In this document: positions 28,526-37,776 of the stretch, one piece after another
Layout of the letters: every line of letters begins with the position of its first letter
Numbering within the stretch: the stretch's first letter is position 1
The notes under the pieces: generated by a model
What the model was told of the DNA's origin: nothing
Database searches by the model: none
What the model saw: only the letters and a program-made list of their open reading frames with translations
Made by a program: the position numbers and the translations under genes
Assembly: GCA_002150995.1 (NCBI GenBank)
Contig: MDHJ01000001.1
Span: forward strand, 2,976,001-3,040,000
Source: Clavibacter michiganensis
GTDB taxonomy: Bacteria > Actinomycetota > Actinomycetes > Actinomycetales > Microbacteriaceae
Reading direction: 5' to 3'
Length of the DNA: 64,000 nucleotides

Positions 28526-29753
28526 GCGGTCGCGCCCGCCGCCGCCTCGGACTCGGCGAGGGCGCGCACCCGCTGCTCCACGCGGGCGGGCGCGAGCACC
28601 TCCTCGAGGATCATGCGGGTGGCGCCGCGCACGACGGCGTTGGCCGGGTCCGCCGCCGCGCGCACGTCGAGGTCGTGCGCCGCGATGGGCAGGCAGCGCG
28701 AGAACAGCTCCGCGCGGATCGCCGCGACGAGCGGCGCCGAGGCCGACATGGTGCCGCTGAGGACGACCGTGCGCGGGTTGAGGAAGTTGACGATGGTCGC
28801 GAGCGAGGCGCCGATGCGGGTGCCCGCGTCCCGCAGCACCGTGACGACCTCCGGGTCGGCGGTGCGGCCGAGGTCGATGATGTCGGACGCGCTGGCGACC
28901 GGGTGCCCGAGGGCCGTGAGGCGCGCCGCGACCGCGCCGCCGCCCGCGACCGACTCCAGGCAGTCCGGGATGCCGCAGATGCAGGAGATGGCGGCCTCGC
29001 CGTCGACGGCGGAGTGGCTGATCTCGCCGGCCGCGCCGCTGGACCCGCGGTGCAGGCGGCCGCCCGTGAGGATGCCGCTGCCGATGCGCGTGCCGAGCAC
29101 CACGGCGAGGAGGTGGTCGGCGTCGCTGCGGGCGCCGGGGGCGGACTCGGCGAGCGCCACCAGGTTGGCGTCGTTCTCGACGACGACGGGCACGTCGGTG
29201 TGCGCGGCGAAGAGCGCGGGGAGGCTGACGTTGTGCCACGACGGCATGAAGGACGGCAGCACGACGCGGCCCGACGGGTGCTCGATGGGGGCGGGCAGGC
29301 CGACGCCGATGCCGGACAGGAGCGCGGGATCCAGCCCGTGCTCGGCGAGGAGGCCCTGCACCTCGGCCCACATGGTCGCGACGACGGACTCGGGGTCGTG
29401 GTCCGGCAGGCCCGGGCGGCGCACGCTGCCGACGACGCCCCCGCGAGGTCGGCGACGGCGACCGTGAGGTGCCGGGCGCCGAAGTCGACCGCGGCGACGG
29501 ATCCGGCCTGGCGCACCACCTCGAGCCGCTTGGCCCGTCGCCCGCCGCGGGACTCCTCGTCCCCCTCCTCGGCGATGAGGCCGAGGCGCAGCAGGGCATC
29601 GACCCGGAGGCCGACGGTGGAGGGCGACAGCCCCGTGCGGCGCGCGATCGCGGACCGGGAGGCGGCCCGCTCCTCCCGGATGAGGCGGAGCACGTCGCCC
29701 ACGGATCCGGGGGCGACCTCCACGTCCTGGAGGTGCGGCGAGTTGGTGGCCAT
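28522..29753 (-). CDS. ROK family transcriptional repressor, NagC/XylR-like (apparent frameshift near 29440)
   Basis: 410 residues after extending the C5 run at 29438-29442 by one base. Residues 18-65 form a winged helix (SRSAIARRTGLSPSTVGLRV); then a ROK domain with VENDANLVALAE, GTRIGSGI and CICGIPDCLE. This is the sugar-sensing repressor layout. The promoter TATAGT lies six bases before the ATG (leaderless), and an inverted repeat next to it is the likely binding site, so it should control both its own operon and the divergent importer. Unrepaired, the DNA-binding and sensor halves would be separate. Confidence 0.85.
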
Positions 29754-29759
29754 GCGGAG

Positions 29760-29814
29760 ACTATATCGACCATCGAACGAAGTTGCCCGAAAAAAGAACT
29801 ACTTCTTCTGGCAA
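29760..29814. promoter_or_regulatory. ROK operator and divergent promoter
   Basis: TTGCCCGAA at 29783-29791 and TTCTGGCAA at 29806-29814 form an inverted repeat (TTGCCNGAA half-sites, 14-base spacer) in an unusually A/T-rich patch. The minus-strand -10 TATAGT is at 29760-29765, six bases from the repressor ATG; the left half-site covers its -35 area. TACGGT at 29848-29853 is a candidate -10 for the importer operon. Confidence 0.65.
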
Positions 29815-29939
29815 CAGCCCAGTAACATGCGGGAAACACCCGAAGCCTACGGTCGAGAGCCACGGCTTCCCGGACGATGCCGTCCTCCTCCGAGGCGCAC
29901 GCGTCCTGTCCCCGAGCCGTCCACCACGAGGAGCCCGCG

Positions 29940-30047
29940 ATGACCGCACACCCCCCGACCGCCCATCCGGGCGGCGCGGCCCGTGCCCGCCGAGGCGCGG
30001 CCCGTGCCCGCCGAGGCGCGGCCCGTGCCCACCGAGGCGCGGCATGA
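29940..30047 (+). CDS. 35-codon frame before the permease: leader peptide or displaced N-terminus
   Basis: ATG 29940 has a strong ribosome site (GAGGAG, six bases away) and runs to a TGA that overlaps the permease ATG at 30044. It encodes an Ala/Arg-rich peptide made largely of the repeated 21-base unit. Either it is a translationally coupled leader, or, given the many one-base losses here, the real permease starts at 29940 and one base is missing between 29950 and 30040 (for example in the C6 run near 29951-29956). Confidence 0.4.
   Translation: MTAHPPTAHPGGAARARRGAARARRGAARAHRGAA
29974..30043 (+). repeat. tandem repeat, 21 bp x 3.3
   Basis: Unit GCGCGGCCCGTGCCCGCCGAG at 29974-29994, 29995-30015 and 30016-30036 (one substitution in the third), then seven bases of a fourth copy ending at the permease ATG. 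Each unit, joined to the next G, makes a CCGAGG, so the last copy supplies the ribosome site. Copy number is a multiple of three and could vary without breaking a frame. Confidence 0.9.
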
Positions 30048-30979
30048 CCGCCCTCGCCTCGGCCCGGCTGCCGGAGTCGTACCGGCGCCGCACCATGCAC
30101 GAGAAGGAGGGCCGCGCCGGCTACGCGCTCGTCGCCCCCACCACGATCCTGCTGTCGGTCTTCTACCTGTACCCGCTGCTGCAGACCGTGGTCTACAGCT
30201 TCACCGACTGGAACCCGGGAGCCCCCGGCACCACGAGCTTCGTCGGCCTCGACAACTTCGCCGGCCTGTTCGCGCCCACCAGCGGGTTCCTCTCGGCGCT
30301 GCGCAACACGGCGATCATCGCGATCGTGGTGGTGCCGGGATCCATGGCGGTCGGCCTGCTGTTCGCCGCCATGCTCGACGGCCCGTTCCGCGGCCGCTCG
30401 TTCTACCGCACCATGATCTTCGCTCCGCACATCGCGCCCACGGTCGGCAGCGCGCTCATCTTCTCCTACCTGCTCACGCCGCTCGGCGGGCTGGTGAACA
30501 CGGCGCTGGAGCCCTTCGGCGTCAACCCCATCTCGTTCCTCACGACCGAGCCGTGGGCCATCGTCGCGGTCATCGTCTTCATCGTCTGGCAGCAGACGGG
30601 GTACACGATGATCATCTTCTCGGCCGCCCTCTCCACCATCCCGCCGAGCTACCACGAGGCCGCGAAGCTCGACGGCGCGGGCGTCGTCCGACGCTTCCTC
30701 TCCATCTCCCTCCCGCTCGTCGCGCCCACCAGCGGGTTCCTCGTGATCACCGGGCTCATCAGCACCCTGCAGGTCTTCACGCAGGTCTACGTGCTCACGG
30801 GCGGCGGGCCCCTCGGGTCCACCAAGACCGCCATCTACTGGATCTACGAGCAGGGCTTCCAGTTCTTCAACGGCGGCGCGGCCACCGCGGCCTCCGTCGT
30901 CCTCCTGCTGATCGGCATCACCGTCACCGCCGTCCAGCTCAAGTTCCTGTCGCGCCGCGACACCGTCGAGATGCTGTGA
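30044..30979 (+). CDS. sugar ABC transporter permease (MalF/UgpA type)
   Basis: 311 residues, six hydrophobic helices beginning at YALVAPTTILLSVFYLYPLL. The cytoplasmic coupling loop YHEAAKLDGAGVVRRF (EAA-x3-G) contacts the ATPase. First permease of a carbohydrate uptake (CUT1) importer with the next two genes; no ATPase gene is present, so it probably shares a general MsiK-like ATPase encoded elsewhere, as is common in actinobacteria. Start taken at ATG 30044 with GAGG in the preceding repeat; see the entry at 29940 for the alternative. Confidence 0.9.
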   Translation: MTALASARLPESYRRRTMHEKEGRAGYALVAPTTILLSVFYLYPLLQTVVYSFTDWNPGAPGTTSFVGLDNFAGLFAPTSGFLSALRNTAIIAIVVVPGSMAVGLLFAAMLDGPFRGRSFYRTMIFAPHIAPTVGSALIFSYLLTPLGGLVNTALEPFGVNPISFLTTEPWAIVAVIVFIVWQQTGYTMIIFSAALSTIPPSYHEAAKLDGAGVVRRFLSISLPLVAPTSGFLVITGLISTLQVFTQVYVLTGGGPLGSTKTAIYWIYEQGFQFFNGGAATAASVVLLLIGITVTAVQLKFLSRRDTVEML

Positions 30980-30989
30980 AGGGCCCGTC

Positions 30990-31898
30990 GTGACCATCTC
31001 CCTCGAACGCGAGGCCGCCGCCGCCGTGCCGCCCGCGGGGTCCTCCCGCCCCGCGCGTCCCGCCCGCCGCCGCCGCCCGCTCCGCCGGCTGCTGCCGTCG
31101 ACGCTCCGCCACGCCGTGCTCATCGTCGCGAGCCTGATCTTCTTCGGCCCGTTCATCTGGATGGTGCTCGTGAGCTTCAAGTCGGCCCAGGAGGCGCTGT
31201 CGGTCCCGCCGACCTTCCTGCCCACCGAGTGGCACCCCGAGAACTACACGCGCCTGTTCGAGATCGCGCCGTTCGGCCGGTTCTACGTGAACACGGTCGT
31301 GGTCGCGGTGCTCTCCACCGCCGGGCAGGTCATCACGAGCCTCATGGCCGGGTACGCGTTCGCCCGCCTGCGCTTCCGCGGCCGCAACCTGCTGTTCCTG
31401 GTGCTGCTCGCCGCGCTCATGGTGCCGTTCGAGATCGTGTTCACCCCGCTGATCACGCTGCTCTCGTCGCTCGGGTGGCTGAACAGCTACCAGGGCCTCA
31501 TCGTGCCGAACGTCCCGTCGATCCTCGGGGTGTTCCTCTTCCGGCAGTTCTTCTCCAACTTCCCGACCGAGATCGAGGACGCGGCGCGCATGGACGGCGC
31601 GGGCGTCTGGCAGCGCTTCCGCACGATCATGGTGCCGATGGCGACGCCCATGATCGGCTCCTTCGCGATCCTCTCCTTCGTCTACAACTGGAACAACTTC
31701 TTCTTCCAGTTCATCGCCGTGAACCGCACCGAGTTCTTCACCGTGCAGATCGGCCTCACGCTCCTCCAATCCCAGGAGGGCGCCTCGAACTTCAACCTGC
31801 TGATGGCGGGGTCCACGCTCGCGGTGATCCCCGTCCTCGTGGTCTTCCTGCTCTTCCAGAACCAGATCGTCAAGGCGATCTCCGGCGGGCTCCGCTGA
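30990..31898 (+). CDS. sugar ABC transporter permease (MalG/UgpE type)
   Basis: 302 residues. GTG start ten bases after the previous stop. Basic cytoplasmic N-terminus (about 40 residues), then six helices; the EAA loop is IEDAARMDGAGVWQRF. Partner of the preceding MalF-type permease in a CUT1 importer. The following 108 bases before the binding-protein gene hold only a ribosome site (AGGAGG). Confidence 0.92.
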   Translation: MTISLEREAAAAVPPAGSSRPARPARRRRPLRRLLPSTLRHAVLIVASLIFFGPFIWMVLVSFKSAQEALSVPPTFLPTEWHPENYTRLFEIAPFGRFYVNTVVVAVLSTAGQVITSLMAGYAFARLRFRGRNLLFLVLLAALMVPFEIVFTPLITLLSSLGWLNSYQGLIVPNVPSILGVFLFRQFFSNFPTEIEDAARMDGAGVWQRFRTIMVPMATPMIGSFAILSFVYNWNNFFFQFIAVNRTEFFTVQIGLTLLQSQEGASNFNLLMAGSTLAVIPVLVVFLLFQNQIVKAISGGLR

Positions 31899-32006
31899 GC
31901 CACGCCCACCCCGCGCCTCTCCCCCGCTCGACCGCACGCGCACGCGCACGAACCGCACGGAACCCATCGCACCCACCGCACCACCGCCCCGCACCAGGAG
32001 GAATCC

Positions 32007-33347
32007 ATGAAGCTCCGCCGCCCCTCGACGCGCTCCCCGCGCGCCACCGTCCTCCGACGGTCCCTCGCCGTCGGGACGGTCCTCGCGACCGCCGTCGCCC
32101 TCTCCGGCTGCAGCAGCGGATCCGTCACCGGCAACGCGGGCGACAGCGCGGGCCGCACCACCATCACCATGTGGAACCAGGCCACGGGCGACGCGGCCAC
32201 CAAGCTCACCGAGCTCGTGGAGCGCTTCAACGACGCGCAGGACGAGTACACGGTGCAGTCGCAGTTCATCGCGTCCGAGGGCTTCACTGCCCGCATGGTG
32301 CAGGCCCTCACGAGCGACCAGGCGCCGAACCTCGTCATCAGCGACTCGGAGCCGTCGTCGCTCGGCGAGTCCATCGCGACGGGGAAGATCGTGCCGCTCG
32401 ACGACAAGCTCGGCACGGGCGACTACGAGCTCAGCGCCGACGACATCCCCGAGGGCATGCTCGCCTCCGGCCAGTTCGACGGCACCACCTACGCCCTGCC
32501 GACCGACGGCGGCGACTACGCGATCATCTACAACAAGGAGATGTTCGCCGAGGCCGGCATCACCGACACCCCCACCACCTGGGACGAGCTCGCGGCCGAC
32601 GCCAAGACCCTCACGAAGGACGGCCAGTACGGCGTCTACCTCCCCATCGGCTCGAACGAGTGGCCCGTCTTCACCTGGCAGTCGATGCTGTGGAGCGCCG
32701 GCGGCGAGTTCCTCAACGAGGACAACACGGAGGTCGCGTTCGACTCCCCCGAGGGCGTCGCGGCGCTCACCACGTGGACCGACATGGTGAAGGACGGCGT
32801 CGCCTACCCGTCCAGCGCCGCGGACAGCAACCAGAACCAGGGCGCCCCGTTCTTCAACGCGGGCCAGTTCGCCATGTTCATCGGCGGCGCCTACAACCTC
32901 AGCACCGTCGAGGAGGGTATCGGCGCCGAGAACGTGGGCGTCTTCACCTTCCCGCAGCTGGAGCAGCCGGCCATGAACACGGGCACCAACGTGTCGTACA
33001 TCACGAAGGGCACCGAGGAGCAGGAGGCCGGCTCCTACGCGTTCCTGTCGTGGTTCATGCAGCCCGACCAGCAGGCCGAGTGGGACATCGCGAGCGGATA
33101 CCTGCCGACCAACACGAAGACCGCGGACTCCGACACGTACAGCACGTACCTCGACGAGAACCCGCTGATCCAGGTCTTCGTCGACCAGCTCGAGTACGCC
33201 CGCTCGCGCCCGTCGGTCTCGAACTACGCCGAGGTGAGCGCCGCCCTCGGCGCCGAGCTCGAGAAGGCGATGCTCCTCAAGACCTCGCCGGAGGACGCCC
33301 TGAAGGCGGCCGCCACGGCCGGCCAGGCGGCGCTCGACGCGGGCTGA
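32007..33347 (+). CDS. sugar ABC transporter substrate-binding lipoprotein
   Basis: 446 residues. Signal ends in the lipobox VALSGC, so it is lipid-anchored outside the membrane. The remainder is a cluster-B extracellular solute-binding protein (TITMWNQATG...ERFNDAQ, YALPTDGGDYAIIYNKEMF, TTWDEL), typical of CUT1 systems for oligosaccharides or amino sugars. Last gene of the importer, divergent from the ROK/NagB operon and presumably carrying the same sugar. A hairpin terminator follows. Confidence 0.93.
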   Translation: MKLRRPSTRSPRATVLRRSLAVGTVLATAVALSGCSSGSVTGNAGDSAGRTTITMWNQATGDAATKLTELVERFNDAQDEYTVQSQFIASEGFTARMVQALTSDQAPNLVISDSEPSSLGESIATGKIVPLDDKLGTGDYELSADDIPEGMLASGQFDGTTYALPTDGGDYAIIYNKEMFAEAGITDTPTTWDELAADAKTLTKDGQYGVYLPIGSNEWPVFTWQSMLWSAGGEFLNEDNTEVAFDSPEGVAALTTWTDMVKDGVAYPSSAADSNQNQGAPFFNAGQFAMFIGGAYNLSTVEEGIGAENVGVFTFPQLEQPAMNTGTNVSYITKGTEEQEAGSYAFLSWFMQPDQQAEWDIASGYLPTNTKTADSDTYSTYLDENPLIQVFVDQLEYARSRPSVSNYAEVSAALGAELEKAMLLKTSPEDALKAAATAGQAALDAG

Positions 33348-33383
33348 CCCGCGGGCCGTGCGCCGCCGCATCGCGCGCACCAC

Positions 33384-33415
33384 GACGGCGCGGTCCCTCC
33401 GGGGGCCGCGCCGTC
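33384..33415. terminator. bidirectional hairpin terminator
   Basis: GACGGCGCGG at 33384-33393 pairs with CCGCGCCGTC at 33406-33415 over a 12-base loop, between the convergent binding-protein and GT9 genes. Confidence 0.8.
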
Positions 33416-33429
33416 GGCGTGCGGGCAGG

Positions 33430-34565
33430 TCAGGCCGGGACGCGCTCCGCGAGCGACGCGCGGCGCAGCTGCTCCACGTCCGCGTGCACGTCGTCGACGC
33501 GCACGTCGGCCACGTAGGACGGGTCGTGCGCGCAGCGCTCCGCGGTCCAGCCGACCTGGGTGACGTCGACGCCGCAGACGGGGCAGCGCGTGGTCCAGGC
33601 CATGTGGATCCGGTGCCGCGCGCGCCCCACGGGCGCCGCGTTCACGACGTTGCCGAACCAGAACACGCCCACGGTCCGCGCGCCCACCGCCTGCGCCAGG
33701 TGGCGCGGTCCGCTGTCGTTGCCGAGCACCACGTCGGCGTGCGACAGCAGCCCGGCGAGCTCGCCGAGCGCGAGCGCGTCGGCGAGCGACGAGATGCGGC
33801 CGGCCCGCTCGGCGTCGAGCCCGATGCGGGCGGTCGCGACGATGCGGTCGGCGTCGGCGGCGTCCGACGCGTCGCCCACCACGACCACCTGCGCGTCGTC
33901 CGCCGCTGCGCGCCGGGCGACCTCGGCGAACGACTCGACCGGCCAGCGGCGGCGCGGGTCGGTCGCGCCCGGGTGGATCACGACGAGCCCGCCCGGCGCG
34001 CCCGTCACGTGCGTCGCGGCGGCGCCCCGCTCGGCGTCGGTGACCTCCACCACGGGCTCCAGGTCGGCGACCTGCGCGCCCGCGAGGCCCGCGACCTCGA
34101 GCCCGCGCATCACCTCGTGCTGGTAGTAGACGTACGGGATCACGCGCTCGAGGCGCTCGGCGTCGTCGGTCGCCGTGCCGACGGTGTGCCGGGCGCCGAG
34201 CCGCAGCAGGAACGGGTTGGAGTTGCGGCCGCCGCCGTGCACCTGCACCGCGAGGTCGAACCGGCGCTCGCGCATGCGGGCGGTGAACGCCTCGATCTCC
34301 TCGGGGTCGGGATCCGTGCCCGGCACGTCGCGCACGCCGTGCGCCACGGGCAGCACCTCGATCGCGTCCGGCGCTCCCGGCCGGCCCTCGAGGAGCGCCC
34401 GGTGCAGCGGCGTGCCGAGCAATGTCACGTGCGCGCCCGGGTACGCGGCCCGGAGCGCGGCGATCGCGGGCAGCGCGAAGATCAGGTCGCCGAGCCCGCC
34501 GCCGCGGAGCACGGCGATGGAGCGGACGTCGGGAAGGTCTCGGCGAGCGGGGCGACGACGGGCAC
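33430..34565 (-). CDS. GT9 glycosyltransferase, heptosyltransferase-like (probable frameshift near 34531)
   Basis: About 378 residues. Core from AVLRGGGLGDLIFALPAI through VIHPGATDPRRRWP to LGNDSGPRHLAQAVGARTVGVFW is classical GT9. The best start is GTG 34565 (GGAGG six bases before), which gives MPVVAPLAETFPDVRSI if one base is added to the GGG at 34531-34533; without the repair the frame opens from ATG 34623 with an unlikely Arg-rich N-terminus. C-terminus has four cysteines (CPVCGVDV...RC), possibly metal-binding. ADP-heptose is the usual GT9 donor, and this window encodes its synthesis. Stands between two unrelated sugar-import loci. Confidence 0.8.
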
Positions 34566-34672
34566 GGGCGGCCTCCAGTGTCAGCGGGCGGGTCCCCCTC
34601 CCCGTTCCCCGGCACCGCCGCATCGAAACGGGCGGCCGCGCAGGGCGCGGCGCGGTCCCGTGGAGCTGCGGC

Positions 34673-35721
34673 TCAGCCCCGCGGCGGCGCCGCGCTCTCG
34701 CGCACCACGAGCCGGGTCGGCACGATGCGGTCGTGCGACGGCTCGCCGCCCTCGAGCATCTCCAGCAGCACCTGCATGGAGCGGCGGCCGATCTCGGTGA
34801 AGTCCTGGTGCACGGTCGTGAGCGGCGGCCAGAACGAGCTCGACTCCTCCGTGTCGTCGAAGCCGACCACGCTGATGTCGCCCGGCACGTCACGGCCGAG
34901 CTCGTGCAGCGCGTGCATGATCCCCAGCGCCATCTGGTCGTTCGCGGCGACGATGCCGGTGATGTCGGTGCGCTTCCCCAGCTCCTGGCCGATGCGGTAG
35001 CCGGAGCGCGTGGTCCAGTCGCCCTGCGCGGGCGGCTCGGGGTCCAGGCCCGCGTCGAGCATGGTGGCGCGCCACTCCGCCGCGCGCCGGGCGGCCGAGT
35101 ACGAGGTGTGCGGGCCCGCGACGTGCACGATCGCGGTGTGCCCGAGGTCGAGCAGGTGCTGCGTGACGAGGCGCGTGCCCTGCTCCTGGTCGGTGTCGAC
35201 GACCACGAACGGGTCGCCCGCGTCGGAGTCGATGATCACGACGGGAAGCCCCACGGGGATGATCACGTCGGCCCGGTCGAGCATGTGCGCCTCGATGATG
35301 ATGACGACCCCGTCGACCGCCTCCTCCTGCAGCCGGCTGAACGCGCCGGCCACCTCGCCCTCGGTGGGATGCGGCACCGGCATGAGCGTGATCGTGTAGC
35401 CGGCGCCGGACGCCGCGGTCACGATCGCGTCGAGCGTCTTCATGTTGCCGAGGGTGGAGAGCGTGAACATGATGATGCCGATGCTGCGGAAGCGCCCGGT
35501 CTTCAGGGCGCGCGCCGCGCTGTTGGGCCGGTAGCCGAGCTCCGCCATCGCGTCCATCACCCGCTGCCGCGTCGTGGCCTCCACGTTCTGGGCGCCGTTC
35601 GAGACGCGGGAGACCGTCTGCGACGACACCCCGCGTGCGCGGCGACGTCCGCCATGGACACGGTGCGGCCGCCGGGTGAGCGCCGGCCACTCGACTTGAC
35701 GACCGACGGTGGAGATGTCAT
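34673..35721 (-). CDS. LacI family transcriptional regulator (apparent frameshift near 35630)
   Basis: 349 residues after extending the CCCC at 35629-35632 by one base. With the repair the N-terminus reads as a basic extension, then VSMADVAAHAGVSSQTVSRV, a textbook LacI helix-turn-helix, followed by the periplasmic-binding-type sensor (VDGVVIII, DTDQEQGTRLVTQHLLDLGH, GFDDTEESSSFWPPLTTV). Divergent from an ABC importer and beta-galactosidase, with a LacI-type palindrome in the spacer, so it most likely represses that operon until a galactoside is present. Start ATG 35721. Confidence 0.88.
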
Positions 35722-35739
35722 GGTTGCGAGCATCACAGA

Positions 35740-35753
35740 TGTTTACGCAAACA
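35740..35753. promoter_or_regulatory. LacI-type operator
   Basis: TGTTTACGCAAACA: half-sites TGTTT and AAACA around a central CG, the common shape of LacI-family sites. Lies 18 bases before the regulator ATG and 56 before the importer ATG. Confidence 0.75.
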
Positions 35754-35809
35754 CCCAATCGTCCCGAACGGGATGACGGCGTGGACATCCCCCGACGAAG
35801 TGGAAGCAC

Positions 35810-36751
35810 ATGACGACGATGTCGACTCCGGCCACCCGGCCGAAGGCGCCCGACGCGGCCCGCCCGAGCGGTCCCCCGATGCGACGGGACAAGCGGCGCT
35901 GGACCGGCCTGGGCTTCGTGGCCCCGTTCCTGATCGTGTTCCTGGTCGTCCTCATCGCGCCCGTCGGCTACTCGATCTACCTCAGCCTGTTCCAGGAGCG
36001 GATGATCGGCGGCAACTCCTTCGTCGGCATCGCGAACTACACGCAGGCCCTCGGCGACCCGAACTTCTGGGACGCGCTCGGCCGCGTCGCGCTGTTCCTC
36101 GTGGTGCAGGTGCCGATCATGCTGTTCATCGCCCTCTTCGCGGCGCTGGCGCTCGACTCGGCCCGCCTGCACCTCACCGCGTTCTTCCGCATCTCGATCT
36201 TCCTGCCCTACGCGGTCCCCGCGGTCGTCGCGGCCCTCATGTGGGGCTTCATCTACGGCAACCGCTTCGGCCTCGTCGGCAACCTCGAGCAGGCCACCGG
36301 CTGGGACCTCCCCGACCTGCTCTCGCAGGGCTGGATCCTCGCGTCGATCGGCAACATCGTCACGTGGGAGTTCGTCGGCTACAACATGCTGCTGTTCTAC
36401 GCGGCCCTCCGGGTCATCTCGCCGGACCTCTACGAGGCCGCCGAGCTCGACGGCGCGGGCCCCTTCCGCATCGTCACCGGCATCAAGCTGCCCGCCATCC
36501 GCGGCGCGCTCGTCATCGGCGTGATCTTCTCCATCATCGGCAGCTTCCAGCTCTTCAACGAGCCGAACATCCTGCAGACGCTGGCGCCCAACTCGATCAG
36601 CTCGTACTTCACGCCGAACATGTACGCCTACAACCTGTCCTTCGCGGGACAGCAGTTCAACTACTCCGCCGCCATCGCGATCATCATGGGCGTCCTGACG
36701 ATGGTGGTCGCCTACGTGGTGCAGCTCGTCGGCACCCGGAAGGACAGCTGA
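35810..36751 (+). CDS. sugar ABC transporter permease (MalF type)
   Basis: 313 residues, six helices from LGFVAPFLIVFLVVLIAPVGY on; coupling loop LYEAAELDGAGPFRIV. First gene of the operon controlled by the divergent LacI regulator, followed by a MalG-type permease, a binding protein and a GH35 beta-galactosidase, so a galactoside importer. No ATPase gene in the operon. Two bases separate its stop from the next GTG. Confidence 0.92.
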   Translation: MTTMSTPATRPKAPDAARPSGPPMRRDKRRWTGLGFVAPFLIVFLVVLIAPVGYSIYLSLFQERMIGGNSFVGIANYTQALGDPNFWDALGRVALFLVVQVPIMLFIALFAALALDSARLHLTAFFRISIFLPYAVPAVVAALMWGFIYGNRFGLVGNLEQATGWDLPDLLSQGWILASIGNIVTWEFVGYNMLLFYAALRVISPDLYEAAELDGAGPFRIVTGIKLPAIRGALVIGVIFSIIGSFQLFNEPNILQTLAPNSISSYFTPNMYAYNLSFAGQQFNYSAAIAIIMGVLTMVVAYVVQLVGTRKDS

Positions 36752-36753
36752 CC

Positions 36754-37703
36754 GTGTCGACCCTCACCGGTACCCCCCTCGCCGCGCCCGACGCCGGCAC
36801 GCCCACCCGCGACACCCCCGCGGACCGCACCCCGAAGCGCCGCAAGAGCGCCGGGGCGCCCGCGAGCGCCGCAGCATCGTGCTCACGCTCGTCATGGCGC
36901 TGCTGCTCATCTACTCCGTGCTCCCCCTGTTCTGGCTCCTGGTCAACTCGACCAAGACGCAGGACGCGCTGTTCAGCTCGTTCGGCCTCTGGTTCTCGGG
37001 CGACTTCGCGCTCTTCGACAACATCCAGGGCGTGCTGACCTACGGCAACGGCGAGTTCGTCCGCTGGCTCGGCAACACGCTCATCTACGTGGTCGTCGGA
37101 GCGGGCGGCGCGACGCTGCTCGCGACCCTCGCCGGCTACGGCCTGGCGAAGTTCGACTTCCCCGGCAAGAAGATCGTGTTCGCCGTCGTGCTCGGCGCCG
37201 TCGCGATCCCGGGCACCGCCCTCGCGGTCCCGACCTTCCTGCTCTTCAGCCAGATGGGCCTCACGAACACCCCCTGGGCGATCATCCTGCCGTCGCTCAT
37301 CAGCCCCTTCGGGCTGTACCTCATCTGGACCTACGCGGTCGACTCGGTGCCCACCGAGATCCTCGAGGCCGCCCGCATGGACGGCTCGAGCGAGATCCGC
37401 ACCTTCTTCACGATCAGCCTGCGGCTCCTCAGCCCCGGCCTCATCACGGTGCTGCTGTTCTCGATCGTCGCGACCTGGAACAACTACTTCCTGCCCCTGA
37501 TCATGCTGAGCGACTCCACCTGGTACCCCCTCACGGTGGGTCTCAACCAGTGGAACGCGCAGTCGACCACGGTGGGCGGCGAGCCGATCTACAACCTCGT
37601 GATCACCGGCTCGTTCCTCGCGATCATCCCGATCGTCATCGCGTTCCTCTTCCTCCAGCGCTACTGGCAGTCCGGCCTCTCGGCCGGCGGCGTCAAGGCG
37701 TAG
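36754..37703 (+). CDS. sugar ABC transporter permease (MalG type; apparent frameshift near 36860)
   Basis: 316 residues after adding one C at 36859-36861. GTG start right after the MalF-type stop; 35-residue polar N-terminus, then helices from RRSIVLTLVMALLLIYSVLP. Coupling loop ILEAARMDGSSEIRTF (a Ser replaces the usual Gly-Ala). Without the repair, translation could begin only at an internal ATG at 36879, which would still keep all helices. Confidence 0.88.
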
Positions 37704-37776
37704 CGCCCTCCGACAGCACCTCCCGCACCACAGCACCTCCCTCCCGCACCACCACGAAGAAGTGAAAGGCACCACC

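Noticed and set aside
29974-30036. Tandem repeat as a CRISPR array
   Set aside because: Units are directly adjacent without spacers and lie in a coding/leader context.
27308-31225. A single minus-strand protein of 1,305 residues
   Set aside because: Only the part from 28525 down is the ROK kinase; the rest reads antisense to the permease genes and through the repressor in the wrong frame.
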